Assembly: GCF_020905295.1 (NCBI RefSeq)
Contig: NZ_JAJJMM010000001.1
Span: forward strand, 744,001-808,000
Direction of reading: 5' to 3'
Length of the DNA stretch: 64,000 bases
DNA from: Flavobacterium piscisymbiosum
GTDB taxonomy: Bacteria; Bacteroidota; Bacteroidia; Flavobacteriales; Flavobacteriaceae
In this document: piece after piece, positions 24,953-34,589 of the stretch
Numbering within the stretch: the first letter of the stretch is position 1
Layout of the letters: each line of letters begins with the position of its first letter
The notes under the pieces: model-generated
The model's database searches: none
What the model saw: the letters and a program-made list of their open reading frames with translations, nothing else
Told to the model about the DNA's origin: nothing
Translations under genes and position numbers: made by a program

Positions 24953-26641
24953 ATGTTGAAAAACAACTTCAGATATATTTCCTTTTTACTGGTATTTTTA
25001 ATGTTGAGTTGCGCCAAAAGAGGCAGCATTACCGGCGGATTAAAAGATACGCTTGCTCCGGTTTTAAAATATAGTTCTCCAAAAAACATGACTACTAATT
25101 TTGAAGGCAACGAAATCATTTTAGGATTTGATGAATATGTGAAGCTTAAAAACCTCAACAAACAGCTTATTATTTCACCTCCTATGAAACATGAGCCGTT
25201 GATTTTACCAACCAATGCAAGTAAAGTTATTACGATAAAGATAAAAGACACTTTACAACCTAACACAACTTATAGCTTTAACTTTGGGCAAAGTATTGCA
25301 GATAATAACGAAGGAAATGCCATCAATCAATTTAAATATATTTTTTCGACAGGACCCTATATCGACTCACTTTCTATTAGTGGACAAATTAAAGATGCTT
25401 ACGAAAAAAACGTAGACAATTTTGTATCTGTAATGCTTTATGAAGTAAATGATACTTTTAAAGATTCTGTAATTTACAAACAAAGCCCGAGATACATTAC
25501 CAACACTTTAGACAGTTTGAGAACTTTTAAATTAGAAAATTTAAAGGCAGGAAAATATCTATTAGTAGCATTAAAAGACAAGGGCGGAAACAACAGATAC
25601 AATCCTAAAGATGATAAAATTGGATTTCTAAAACATTATATCACGGTACCAAATGATACTATATTTGAATTAGAATTATTCAAGGAAGTGCTTCCGCTAA
25701 AAACCTTCAAACCTATTCAGGCATCCGGAAACAGACTTTATCTGCCTTATGAAGGGAAACAAAATTTTAAAGTTTCTAAACCCACAATTGTACTAAAACA
25801 CAATAATGAAGTTTTAGAAACGATCGTGACTGCTTTTCCTAAAAAAGATTCCCTGCAAGTTTGGTACAAGCCCATAAAAGCCGATTCATTATCATTGGAA
25901 GTAAGTAGAGATAAGTACAATAAAAAGTTCTCTTTTAAAGTCAAAGATCAAAAGAAAGATACTTTGAATATTACAGCATTGCAAAATGGAGTTATTAATT
26001 TCAGGGATCGTTTTACCTTAGAATCTGCAACGCCATTGGTTAAATTCGACAAATCAAAGATTAGATTAGTCAATAAAGATTCTGTTGCTGTAGACTTTAC
26101 AACAGAATACGATGAATTTGAACAAAAATTATATGTTGACTTTAAAAAAGAACCAGTCGAAAAATACAATGTCACCTTTTTTCCAGGTGCATTAACTGAT
26201 TTCTTCGAAAAAACTAATGATACTCTGGCTTATAAATTAAGTACAAAAGAACACTCTGACTACGGAAATCTTGTTTTGAATTTACAAAACGTAAAACGTT
26301 TCCCCATTATAGTTGAGGCAACCAACGCGAAAGGAGATGTTGTGTATGCAAGTGATTACTCTGAAGGCAAAACCAAAATTGAATTTAATTTAATGGTTCC
26401 TGATAAATTCACCATTCGAATTATCTACGACGACAATAAGAATAAAAGGTATGACTCAGGAAACTTTTTAGATAAAACCTATGCAGAGGAAGTCTTTTAC
26501 TACCAAACAGAAGTTGACGTACGAACCAATTGGGATGTTGATCAGCCAATTGATTTAAGCGTTCCTTTTAGTCCTGAAGTAGAAAAGAAGAAAATCGAGA
26601 AAAAGAAAAAAGAAGACGCTAAAAAGAGAACGGCATTCTAG
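24953..26641 (+). CDS. Lipoprotein with bacterial Ig-like domain (SbsA/Big_5-like)
   Basis: 562 residues from the ATG at 24953 (MLKNNFRYISFLLVFLMLSCAKRG). An upstream in-frame ATG at 24929 lies in the likely promoter (TTATTTTG near 24922-24929), so the downstream start with its clean lipobox LSC is preferred. After SITGGLKDTLAPVLKYSSPKNMTTNF comes a Big_5-like domain (I-LGFDEYVKLKN, LQPNTTYSFNFGQSIADNNEGN), then a carboxypeptidase-regulatory-like strand region (LENLKAGKYLLVALKD) and a lysine-rich end. A conserved envelope lipoprotein of unknown role. Ends 4 bp into the convergent amidase gene. Confidence 0.82.
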   Translation: MLKNNFRYISFLLVFLMLSCAKRGSITGGLKDTLAPVLKYSSPKNMTTNFEGNEIILGFDEYVKLKNLNKQLIISPPMKHEPLILPTNASKVITIKIKDTLQPNTTYSFNFGQSIADNNEGNAINQFKYIFSTGPYIDSLSISGQIKDAYEKNVDNFVSVMLYEVNDTFKDSVIYKQSPRYITNTLDSLRTFKLENLKAGKYLLVALKDKGGNNRYNPKDDKIGFLKHYITVPNDTIFELELFKEVLPLKTFKPIQASGNRLYLPYEGKQNFKVSKPTIVLKHNNEVLETIVTAFPKKDSLQVWYKPIKADSLSLEVSRDKYNKKFSFKVKDQKKDTLNITALQNGVINFRDRFTLESATPLVKFDKSKIRLVNKDSVAVDFTTEYDEFEQKLYVDFKKEPVEKYNVTFFPGALTDFFEKTNDTLAYKLSTKEHSDYGNLVLNLQNVKRFPIIVEATNAKGDVVYASDYSEGKTKIEFNLMVPDKFTIRIIYDDNKNKRYDSGNFLDKTYAEEVFYYQTEVDVRTNWDVDQPIDLSVPFSPEVEKKKIEKKKKEDAKKRTAF

Positions 26642-27405
26642 ATTTTAATTTCGAAAAAATCTCTATCACTTAAGAAATCGAGTTTTTTACGAGTTTCCAG
26701 CATTCCACTTTTATCTAATTCAACAATAAAAACAGCTTCGGTTTCTTGAGGTTCTAAAATAAAATTCCCTAGAAAATCAACAACTTGCGAATGCCCTACG
26801 TGTTCGTAATTGTTGGCATCCAGCCCTACCCTGTTTACGCCCACTACATAACTTAGATTTTCGATTGCTCGTGCTTTTAGCAAAGTATCCCAGGCGTTGG
26901 TACGTACTTTTGGCCAATTGGCAACATATAAAAGCAAGTCATAGTTTTCGACATTTCGGGCAAAAACCGGAAACCTTAAGTCGTAACAAACCTGTAAACA
27001 AATTTTCCAGTCCAGATATTCTACAATTACTTTCTCTTTTCCGCTCGTGTAAAATTTATCTTCTCCGGCAAGCGAAAACAAATGTCGCTTGTCATAATAC
27101 TGAATTTCTCCTGACGGAAAAACAAACAGCATTCTGTTATAATACTTTTCATTTTCAACAATAATCAAACTTCCCGTAATGGCGAAGTTTTTTTGTTTTG
27201 CCAAAGATTGAAGCCATAATACGGTTTCACCCTGCATAATTTCAGCAACTTCGGGAGCATTCATTGTAAATCCTGTTGAAAACATCTCAGGAAGAACTAC
27301 TAAATTAACATCAGAATCGATCTGATTTATTTTCGATTCAAAGCTTTTTCTGTTTTTAGAAGCATCTTCCCAATAAAGATCTGATTGTATAAGTGCTATT
27401 TTCAT
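26638..27405 (-). CDS. Nitrilase-family amidase (omega-amidase / YafV-like)
   Basis: 255 residues with the C-N hydrolase triad E40 (VLPEMFSTGF), K106 (YDKRHLF) and C140 (LQVCYDLRFPVF). The context YDKRHLFSLAGE and CYDLRFP is that of omega-amidases, which hydrolyse 2-oxoglutaramate or 2-oxosuccinamate formed by glutamine transaminases. Cytoplasmic. Convergent with the Ig-like lipoprotein (4-bp overlap) and divergent from susC; it is not obviously part of the SusCD locus. Confidence 0.9.
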   Translation of the reverse strand: MKIALIQSDLYWEDASKNRKSFESKINQIDSDVNLVVLPEMFSTGFTMNAPEVAEIMQGETVLWLQSLAKQKNFAITGSLIIVENEKYYNRMLFVFPSGEIQYYDKRHLFSLAGEDKFYTSGKEKVIVEYLDWKICLQVCYDLRFPVFARNVENYDLLLYVANWPKVRTNAWDTLLKARAIENLSYVVGVNRVGLDANNYEHVGHSQVVDFLGNFILEPQETEAVFIVELDKSGMLETRKKLDFLSDRDFFEIKI

Positions 27406-27534
27406 ATTTCAAAAATACGAATTTTAAGATTAAAATTAATTTCTGCAAAAAAAGCATTATCTGCAAAATTTTCTCAAAAGGCCTCGCAAAATCACACATC
27501 TTTTGGATATTAAAAATGCTTCACGAAAAAATAT

Positions 27535-27569
27535 TGCAAAAAATATGCGCTTTATGCAAAAAATATGCA
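27535..27569 (+). promoter_or_regulatory. Two candidate DeoR operators upstream of susC
   Basis: TGCA-AAAAATA-TGCG at 27535-27549 and TGCA-AAAAATA-TGCA at 27555-27569, two palindromic units 20 bp apart. The second ends 19 bp before the -7 box, so a bound repressor would cover the -33 region. The same TGCA-N7-TGC(A/G) spacing occurs before deoR and the GH20 gene. Confidence 0.6.
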
Positions 27570-27588
27570 AATGTGAAAAATAAATTTT

Positions 27589-27596
27589 TATATTTG
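27589..27596 (+). promoter_or_regulatory. susC promoter -7 box
   Basis: TATATTTG, a perfect TAnnTTTG match, 42 bp upstream of the chosen susC start and downstream of the longer in-frame starts, which argues against those. Confidence 0.65.
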
Positions 27597-27638
27597 ATCG
27601 CCAATAAAAACCAAAAAAAACATGAAAACCAAAGAATT

Positions 27639-30600
27639 ATGAAAACAAAGCTAATTTCATTAGTGTTTATTGGGGGGATGATCTTCTCAGCAAATGCAAA
27701 AGAGGCTGCAATTAAAAAGCACCTTTTTGAACAAAAAAGCAATCAGACAGAAATTTCAGGCCAGGTAGTTGGTCAGGATGACGGAATGCCAATTGCCGGA
27801 GCAACGATTTATGCAAAAGGCAATAATAAAATAGCAACCATAACTGACGAAACCGGAAAATTCAAACTAAATGTTCCGGAAAACGAAACTCACATCATCG
27901 TTACTTACATGGGTTATGCCTCTTTAGAATATAAATTAGACAATAAACAAGATTTAGTTATAAGCTTAAAACCAGCCGAAAATGTTTTAGATCAGGTTTT
28001 GGTTACGGCATTAGGAGTTAAAAAAAGCAGCAAATCTGTTGCATATGCAGTTACGGAATTAAAAGGAACCGAATTTACAAAAGCGAAAGAAACCAATATC
28101 GCAAATGCATTAGTCGGGAAAATTGCCGGCGTAAACGTGAGCAGCACCGCAACTGGCCCTAACGGTTCGAGCAGGGTTGTAATAAGAGGTAACGGATCAT
28201 TAAACGGAAATAACCAACCGATGTATGTGGTCAACGATTTACCTATTGACAATACTCAATTGAACTTACCAGGAATTGGAAACGGGCCTGGATCTACCAG
28301 AATAAATGTTGACCGAGGTGACGGAACATCTGTTATCAATGCTGATGATATTAAAACTATTACAGTTCTAAAAGGTGGAACGGCCGCTGCATTATACGGC
28401 GCAAACGCTGCAAATGGTGTTATTTTAATTCAGACCAAAAGAGGATCTGCTCAAAAAGGAATTGGAGTAGATTATAATACTTCATTTACTTTCGAAACGC
28501 CATCAATCATACCTGATTGGCAATATGAATACGGTTCAGGAGCGGGTGGAAAAAAACCAACAACCCAAGCTGAAGCTATTGCAGACGGGCGCTGGTCTTG
28601 GGGAGCTAAAATGGACGGAACGAATGTTATTCAGTTTGACGGAGTTGCAAGACCTTATGTAGCGCAAAAAAATAACATCAAAAACTTTTACGAAACAGGA
28701 ACTACATTCATTAACTCTCTGGCTTTATCAGGAGGAAACGAAAAAGCTACAGGACGTCTTTCTTTTTCAAATATGGACAATCAGGGTGTGGTACCAAATT
28801 CTGATTTTAATCGAAAAAGCATTAACATCGCGAGTAACGTAAACCTGACAAATTGGTTGAAGTTTGATGTTGTAGCGCAATACAATTTAGAGAAATCAAA
28901 TAACAGAGTTACCGTTTCTGATGCTGAAGCAAATCCAAACTGGGGAACGTATATGATTGCTAATACAGTTGACATTAGAAATCTTGCTCCGGGATATGAT
29001 GCAAATGGCGTAGAAGAAGCATGGAATCCTGTTGCAGTCGCTACAAATCCTTATTTTGTAGTAAATAAAATTAAAAACAACGATACCAAAAATCGCTTTA
29101 TCGGGATGTTGAATGTAAAATTGAACTTTACACCAGAATTATTCCTTCAAGGTCGAATTGGTCAGGATTTTACGGATTATGAATTCTTTGGATACATCCC
29201 AAAAACAACTTTAAACAATCCTATTGGTTACGCTCAGGGCTCAAGAATGAAAATATCAAACCTGAATTCAGAAGCCATTTTGAATTATACTAAGAAAAAC
29301 ATCTATAATAATTTCTCTTTAAATGCTTTAGTTGGGGTTAACTCCCGTACCAACCTAAGAGACGAAACCAGAGTTGAAGGTTCAGGTTTTGTACTGGATG
29401 ATTTTTATGCTTTAAGTAATTTATCGACGTTAACTTATAGCTATCCTTACGGAAAAACCAAAACAAATTCGGTTTATGGTGCTGCAGATTTTGATTATAA
29501 AAACATCGTGTTTTTGAACATTACAGGTCGCCAGGATTGGTTTTCTACACTTTCAAAAGAAAACAATACTGTATTTTATCCGTCTGTTGGAACAAGTATA
29601 ATAGTTTCAGACATTATAAAAATGCCGGATTTTATTTCATTTGCAAAACTAAGAACTTCATGGGCTCAGGTTGGTGGTGCAACACCGGATCCTTACGCAT
29701 TAAACCAATCGTATTCGATGATTCAGGGCGGACACAATGGTCAGCAATTGCAAGGGCCAACAAGTTCTAGAGTTCCTAATGCAACTTTAAGCCCATTAAC
29801 CTCTACTACATTTGAAATTGGAACGGATTTAGGATTTTTCAACAATCGCTTAAATCTTGATTTTGCTTACTACAACCGCGCCACAACAAATGACATTGTC
29901 GAAACTACAATATCAAATGCATCAGGATCTAGCACCGCTTTATTAAATCTTGGAAAAATGAGAAATAAAGGGGTTGAAGTTTTATTGAGTGGAAAAATCA
30001 TCAATTCTGAAAATTTCTCCTGGGATGCAAGTTTCAACGGATCATACAACCAAAATACAGTTGAAGCACTTACAGATCAACTGAACTCAATCACGATGGC
30101 AACATCTGTAAACGGATATGTAACCATAACAAGTGATGTTGGCCGCCCTTACAGCATTATAAAAGGATACAAACCTCGTGTAGATGCCAACGGAAATACT
30201 GTTTATAATGTAAGCGGGGGTTCTGCCACTATTGCACAAGGTCCGCTTGAAGAATTAGGTCAGGGAGTTCATCCTTGGGCAGCGGGAATTAGCAATGAAT
30301 TCAAATACAAAAATATCTCTTTCAGCTTTTTGATTGATGGTAAATTTGGAGGAAGCTTATATTCCGGAACTGACTTGTACGGAACTCGTATGGGATTGAC
30401 AAAACTAACGCTTGAAGGCCGCGAAAATGGCTTACCAATAAAAGGTGTTGATACCAACGGAAATCCTGTTGATATGGTTATTGCTCCTGAAAACCTAAGA
30501 ACGTATTACGACGGTTTAAGAAACATTTCATCAACATTTGTTTACGATGCAAGTTTTGTAAAACTAAGACAAATAATCTTGGGGTATGATTTACCAATTC

Positions 30601-30794
30601 AAAAGATAAAAGGATTATCAAAACTTCAGGGAGCTTCTGTTTCATTTATTGCCAGAAACTTATTCATCCTTTACAAGAAAACACCAAACGTAGATCCGGA
30701 ATCTGTATTTAGTGCAGGAAATGCTCAGGGTGTAGAACAATTTGGAGTGCCAAAAACCAGAAGTTTCGGTTTAAGTTTAAATGTAAAATTTTAA
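27639..30794 (+). CDS. SusC/RagA-family TonB-dependent outer-membrane receptor
   Basis: 1051 residues from the ATG at 27639 (MKTKLISLVFIGGMIFSANA signal peptide). Upstream frame (from 27393) is rejected because it crosses the promoter. Order: carboxypeptidase-like domain (ISGQVVGQDDGMPIAGATIYAKG, residues ~40-115), plug (VLVTALGVKKSSKSVAYAV, GKIAGVNVSSTATGPNGSSRVVIRGNGSL), then a 22-strand barrel ending in the C-terminal aromatic FGLSLNVKF. With the following SusD it imports an oligomeric nutrient. It heads the cluster and carries two copies of the operator motif. Confidence 0.95.
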   Translation: MKTKLISLVFIGGMIFSANAKEAAIKKHLFEQKSNQTEISGQVVGQDDGMPIAGATIYAKGNNKIATITDETGKFKLNVPENETHIIVTYMGYASLEYKLDNKQDLVISLKPAENVLDQVLVTALGVKKSSKSVAYAVTELKGTEFTKAKETNIANALVGKIAGVNVSSTATGPNGSSRVVIRGNGSLNGNNQPMYVVNDLPIDNTQLNLPGIGNGPGSTRINVDRGDGTSVINADDIKTITVLKGGTAAALYGANAANGVILIQTKRGSAQKGIGVDYNTSFTFETPSIIPDWQYEYGSGAGGKKPTTQAEAIADGRWSWGAKMDGTNVIQFDGVARPYVAQKNNIKNFYETGTTFINSLALSGGNEKATGRLSFSNMDNQGVVPNSDFNRKSINIASNVNLTNWLKFDVVAQYNLEKSNNRVTVSDAEANPNWGTYMIANTVDIRNLAPGYDANGVEEAWNPVAVATNPYFVVNKIKNNDTKNRFIGMLNVKLNFTPELFLQGRIGQDFTDYEFFGYIPKTTLNNPIGYAQGSRMKISNLNSEAILNYTKKNIYNNFSLNALVGVNSRTNLRDETRVEGSGFVLDDFYALSNLSTLTYSYPYGKTKTNSVYGAADFDYKNIVFLNITGRQDWFSTLSKENNTVFYPSVGTSIIVSDIIKMPDFISFAKLRTSWAQVGGATPDPYALNQSYSMIQGGHNGQQLQGPTSSRVPNATLSPLTSTTFEIGTDLGFFNNRLNLDFAYYNRATTNDIVETTISNASGSSTALLNLGKMRNKGVEVLLSGKIINSENFSWDASFNGSYNQNTVEALTDQLNSITMATSVNGYVTITSDVGRPYSIIKGYKPRVDANGNTVYNVSGGSATIAQGPLEELGQGVHPWAAGISNEFKYKNISFSFLIDGKFGGSLYSGTDLYGTRMGLTKLTLEGRENGLPIKGVDTNGNPVDMVIAPENLRTYYDGLRNISSTFVYDASFVKLRQIILGYDLPIQKIKGLSKLQGASVSFIARNLFILYKKTPNVDPESVFSAGNAQGVEQFGVPKTRSFGLSLNVKF

Positions 30795-30828
30795 ACTCAC
30801 TTTATTGCTAATTTTTAAATTAAAAGAC

Positions 30829-32358
30829 ATGAAAAAGTTAACCATATTATATATCGCAGGAATACTTTTAGGAAGTATGGCATCCTGTACTGATGATTTT
30901 GAAGAAATCAATACCAACCCGAATTCTGTTGATAAACCAAACCCGAATTTTGTTTTTAGTAAAGCACAACTTGACGGTTTAAACAACAATTATTTTTTTA
31001 CTAATATTCTAGAATGTGGCGGAATGATCCAACACTATGCGACTTACAAAGAAGCATCTGGTGTGGGAGATAAATATTTAAGTAATGAAGTTTACTTTTC
31101 GGCTTATTACAATCAATTGTATCCAAATGCGCTAAATGAAACTGAAATTGTAATTAATGCTTTAAAAGCAAATCCAAATGACAGCAACCGATTAAATATT
31201 GCCAGAATCTGGAAGGCGTATTTGTATCACCGTGCTACAGATTTGTATGGCGATATTCCGTACTCAGATGCTGCAAAAGCAATTAGTACTCAAGTTTTCC
31301 TTCCAAAATATGATACTCAGGAATTCATTTATAAAGATTTACTAAAAGAATTAGATGAAGCTGCGATAGCATTAGATCCCGCTAAACCAAGTTATGGCAA
31401 AGCCGATTTTATTTATGATGGAGATGTTGCAAAATGGAAAAAATTCTCTTATTCTCTAATGCTTCGTTTAGGATTGAGATTAAGCAAAGTTGATCCTGCC
31501 CTATCAAAAACCTGGGTAACCAAAGCGATTGCCGGAGGAGTAATTTTAAATACTGCTGACAATGCGATCATGAAATACACAGACGGACCAAATGATTTCA
31601 ACAGAAATCCGGTTGGTTTCGATGCCAGAAGACAAGATTTTACAGCAGGATCTTACGGTCAAAAAAATGTTGAAGGCGGAAAATTGGCCCAAACCTTTAT
31701 CGATCTATTAAAAAATACTGCCGACCCAAGAATTAGTGTTTATGCTGGAGTTTGGCAGGGAACTATTCAAAACACCACTCTTGCCGCTCAAAAAGGTTTC
31801 CCTAACGGAACTAAAATTGCGCCAACACCTGCTGAACAAGCCACTTATTCTGAACCTAATCAAAGTACTATTCTTAAATATGATGCTCCGCTTGTACTTT
31901 TAAGCAATGCCGAAACGAATCTTTATTTAGCAGAAGCTGCCGCAAGAGGATGGTACACTAATGAAACTGATAAAGATTTATACGAAAAAGGGGTTAAAGC
32001 ATCTTTCTTAAATATGGGAATTTACGGTATAAGTTATGCGATCACAGATGCAACCGCTTATTTAACGCTAAATCCATATAATGCGGCAGGATCATTTGAA
32101 GCAAAAATGAACCAAATTCATACTCAAATTTACATAGCTTTATTTGTAGATGAGCAGGAAGTGTATGCGAACTGGAGAAGAACGGGATATCCTGTTTTAG
32201 TTCCTGTAAACTTTCCGGGTAATGTTACAAACGGCACAATTCCAAGACGTTTGAAATACTCCACCAGCGAATATTCAGTGAATTCCGCTAACTTAGCAGA
32301 AGCAGTTAAACGCCAGGGCGAAGACACGTTTACAACAAAAATCTGGTGGGATAAATAA
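30829..32358 (+). CDS. SusD/RagB-family nutrient-binding outer-membrane lipoprotein
   Basis: 509 residues from the ATG at 30829 (MKKLTILYIAGILLGSMASC, lipidated Cys20); an in-frame ATG at 30805 would mask this signal. The mature start CTDDFEEINTNPNSV is characteristic of the SusD-like_2 group. TPR-like helices follow (IARIWKAYLYHRATDLYGDIPYSDA). It forms the lid on SusC and binds the ligand. Lies 34 bp after susC. Confidence 0.94.
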   Translation: MKKLTILYIAGILLGSMASCTDDFEEINTNPNSVDKPNPNFVFSKAQLDGLNNNYFFTNILECGGMIQHYATYKEASGVGDKYLSNEVYFSAYYNQLYPNALNETEIVINALKANPNDSNRLNIARIWKAYLYHRATDLYGDIPYSDAAKAISTQVFLPKYDTQEFIYKDLLKELDEAAIALDPAKPSYGKADFIYDGDVAKWKKFSYSLMLRLGLRLSKVDPALSKTWVTKAIAGGVILNTADNAIMKYTDGPNDFNRNPVGFDARRQDFTAGSYGQKNVEGGKLAQTFIDLLKNTADPRISVYAGVWQGTIQNTTLAAQKGFPNGTKIAPTPAEQATYSEPNQSTILKYDAPLVLLSNAETNLYLAEAAARGWYTNETDKDLYEKGVKASFLNMGIYGISYAITDATAYLTLNPYNAAGSFEAKMNQIHTQIYIALFVDEQEVYANWRRTGYPVLVPVNFPGNVTNGTIPRRLKYSTSEYSVNSANLAEAVKRQGEDTFTTKIWWDK

Positions 32359-32362
32359 TTTA

Positions 32363-32439
32363 AACACATAGAAACATAGCTTTTGTTTGCGCTAAAAAAA
32401 GGCGTTTCACTTTTATAAAGGCACATAGCTATGTTTAAA
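32363..32439. repeat. Intergenic palindromic repeat (CATAGAAACATAG family)
   Basis: AACACATAGAAACATAG at 32363-32379 followed by GCACATAGCTATGTTTAAA at 32421-32439. The same 17-mer starts the repeat at 34399. Found between susD and the permease gene. Confidence 0.7.
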
Positions 32440-32493
32440 TACAGTTTGAAATATTTTTAATTTTTAATTCTCAATTTTTAATTAAAAAAATAA

Positions 32494-33813
32494 ATGAGCA
32501 TTTTAATTCTTACGGCATGCATTGCATTTTTAATCATTCAGATAGCGTGGCTTAAAATCAATCCTTTTATTGCCTTTATCATAACAGCTTTATTAGCAGG
32601 CCTGTTTCTAGGTTTGCCAATAGAAACTTTGTCTCAAACAGTTCAAAAGGGTTTGGGCGAAATGTTAGGATCTATTACTTTGATTATTGTTTTCGGGACC
32701 TGTATTGGTAAACTTACCGTTTCATCAGGTGCCGCCAATGTCATTGCCAAAACAGTTATGGGATGGACAGGCAAAAAATACGTTCGCCTTGGCTTAATGA
32801 TTACCGGATTTATTGTTGGGATACCGCTATTTTATAGTGTTGGATTTGTTTTGTTAGTTCCATTAATCTTCTCAGTAGCCCATCAATTCAAGCTTTCAAA
32901 AGTATATCTGGGAATCCCAATGCTGGCCTCGCTTTCAGTAGCACACGGTTTTTTGCCACCACATCCGTCTCCTATGGCTTTGAGCAGTATTTTAAATGCT
33001 GATATCGGACTCGTTTTAGTCTACGGAATCATCATTGCGATTCCAACCATTTTTATTGCGGGATTATTGTTTTCGAATTTATTAAAGAACATCAAAACCG
33101 AATCAGATCATGAAATTCTAAATGTCGAAGAAGTTGTCAACGAAGGAAAAAAACCTAGTTTCTCGCTGAGTTTATTCTCCGCCCTATTTCCGGTTTTCGC
33201 ATTAACGCTGACATCCATATTACCCATGATTTCTAAAAATGAAACTCTGGTGAATATCTGCAAAACAGTTGGAGAACCAAGTATGATTATGCTGATTTCT
33301 TTATTGATTTGTACCTACACGTTAGGAATCAGAATGAACAGAAGCATCACATCCGTAATGGATGATTATGCCGTTGCGATAAAAGATGTCGCTTTGATTG
33401 TTCTAATTGTTGGTGGAGCCGGAGGTTTAAAAGAAGTAATGATCGTAAGCGGCGTAAACGAAACTATCGTAGCTACTTTAACACAAATAAACATTCATCC
33501 GTATTTATTGGCCTGGATGATGGCGGCAATCATACGCGTTTGTGTGGGTTCTGCTACAGCAGCCGGATTAATGACTGCCAGCGTTTTATTACCTTTACTA
33601 CAAACCACCGGACTCGACCCTAACTTATTGGTGTTATCCGTAGGAGCCGGAAGCTTAATGTGCTCCCACGTCAACGATCCAAGCTTTTGGATGTTCAAAG
33701 AATATTTTAATATCAGCCTAAAAGACACGTTCAAATCATGGACCGTCATGGAATCTCTAGTATCTGTTTTAGGAATCATTTTCGTTTTTATTTTAAACTC
33801 TATAATACATTAA
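32494..33813 (+). CDS. GntP-family gluconate-type permease
   Basis: 439 residues, about 12 hydrophobic segments. GntP features: KINPFIAFIITALLAGLFLGLP, the VFGTCIGKLTVSSGAANVIAKT segment, GIPLFYSVGFVLLVPL, and HGFLPPHPSPMALS, a conserved GntP signature. The family symports gluconate and related sugar acids with protons. Its place after SusCD and before KDG kinase and KDPG aldolase suggests that the inner-membrane substrate is a sugar acid or amino-sugar acid. Confidence 0.9.
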   Translation: MSILILTACIAFLIIQIAWLKINPFIAFIITALLAGLFLGLPIETLSQTVQKGLGEMLGSITLIIVFGTCIGKLTVSSGAANVIAKTVMGWTGKKYVRLGLMITGFIVGIPLFYSVGFVLLVPLIFSVAHQFKLSKVYLGIPMLASLSVAHGFLPPHPSPMALSSILNADIGLVLVYGIIIAIPTIFIAGLLFSNLLKNIKTESDHEILNVEEVVNEGKKPSFSLSLFSALFPVFALTLTSILPMISKNETLVNICKTVGEPSMIMLISLLICTYTLGIRMNRSITSVMDDYAVAIKDVALIVLIVGGAGGLKEVMIVSGVNETIVATLTQINIHPYLLAWMMAAIIRVCVGSATAAGLMTASVLLPLLQTTGLDPNLLVLSVGAGSLMCSHVNDPSFWMFKEYFNISLKDTFKSWTVMESLVSVLGIIFVFILNSIIH

Positions 33814-33817
33814 TATC

Positions 33818-34285
33818 ATGAATTTATTACCACAAGAAAAATTTGAAACTCTTGGTTTGTCTCTTCCGCCGGCGCCTCAGCCGCTTGGTATTTACAAACC
33901 CTATTTAGTTGATGGTAAATATTTATACCTTTCAGGTCATGGGCCTGTTAATGACGACAAATCCTTAATTATTGGCCGAATTGGCGATGACATGGATATC
34001 GAAGAAGGAAAATTAGCAGCAAGACAAGTCGGCTTAACAATGCTTTCTACAATTGTAACCAATTTTGGAAGCCTGAACAAAGTAAAACGTGTTATAAAAG
34101 TTCTTGGAATGGTCAATTGCAATGGCGATTTCCTAAGACATCCGTATGTAATCAACGGCTGTAGTGAATTATTCGCCGAAGTTTGGGGACAAGAAAACGG
34201 AATTGGCGTAAGAAGCGCCGTAGGAATGGGATCTTTACCGGACAACATTCCTGTTGAAGTTGAAGCTGTTTTCGAATTATATTAA
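33818..34285 (+). CDS. RidA/YjgF-family protein
   Basis: 155 residues. Rid family strands LPPAPQPLGIYKPYLVDGKYLYLSGHGPV and GSLNKVKRVIKVLGMVNC, ending IPVEVEAVFELY. In the long RidA-like subgroup (about 150 residues) rather than the 128-residue archetype. RidA proteins hydrolyse enamine/imine products of PLP dehydratases. The start lies 4 bp after the permease stop, so translation is tightly linked. Its presence next to a PLP lyase gene supports a 2-imino intermediate in the pathway. Confidence 0.9.
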   Translation: MNLLPQEKFETLGLSLPPAPQPLGIYKPYLVDGKYLYLSGHGPVNDDKSLIIGRIGDDMDIEEGKLAARQVGLTMLSTIVTNFGSLNKVKRVIKVLGMVNCNGDFLRHPYVINGCSELFAEVWGQENGIGVRSAVGMGSLPDNIPVEVEAVFELY

Positions 34286-34312
34286 AAAGATTTTTTTAAC
34301 CACAAATTACTC

Positions 34313-34533
34313 AAATTTCCACAAATCAGTACGTAAAAATTAATTTGTGGAAATTTGTGGAATTTGCGGTTGGAACTAATCTGTAGCAAAAAAATTTAAA
34401 CACATAGAAACATAGATTTTATTGTAACCTATTTAGAGAACATTTTAAAAAGCTCGCTTTCACACATAGCTATGTGTATTAATGCAAGTGAAATGCCTAC
34501 TATGCGGCTACAAAAACTATGTTTCTATGTGTT
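34313..34533. repeat. Two nested intergenic palindromes within the catabolic locus
   Basis: First palindrome: 14-bp arms 34313-34326 / 34343-34356 (AAATTTCCACAAAT). Second: 17-bp arms 34399-34415 / 34517-34533 (AACACATAGAAACATAG) spaced by 101 bp, with an inner CACATAGCTATGTG palindrome. They fill the 304-bp gap between ridA and the kinase gene and could form long hairpins in the operon mRNA. No gene seen. Confidence 0.75.
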
Positions 34534-34589
34534 AAAAAATTAAGCGTTACGTTTATAAATCTATAAATCTGCAGCAAAAAACAATAAAC

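Noticed and set aside
24922..25266. Minus-strand frame inside the Ig-like gene
   Set aside because: Shadow of the plus-strand lipoprotein; no coding features.
27393..27638. N-terminal extension of susC
   Set aside because: Covers the operators and the -7 box, and lacks a signal peptide; the start at 27639 gives a standard one.
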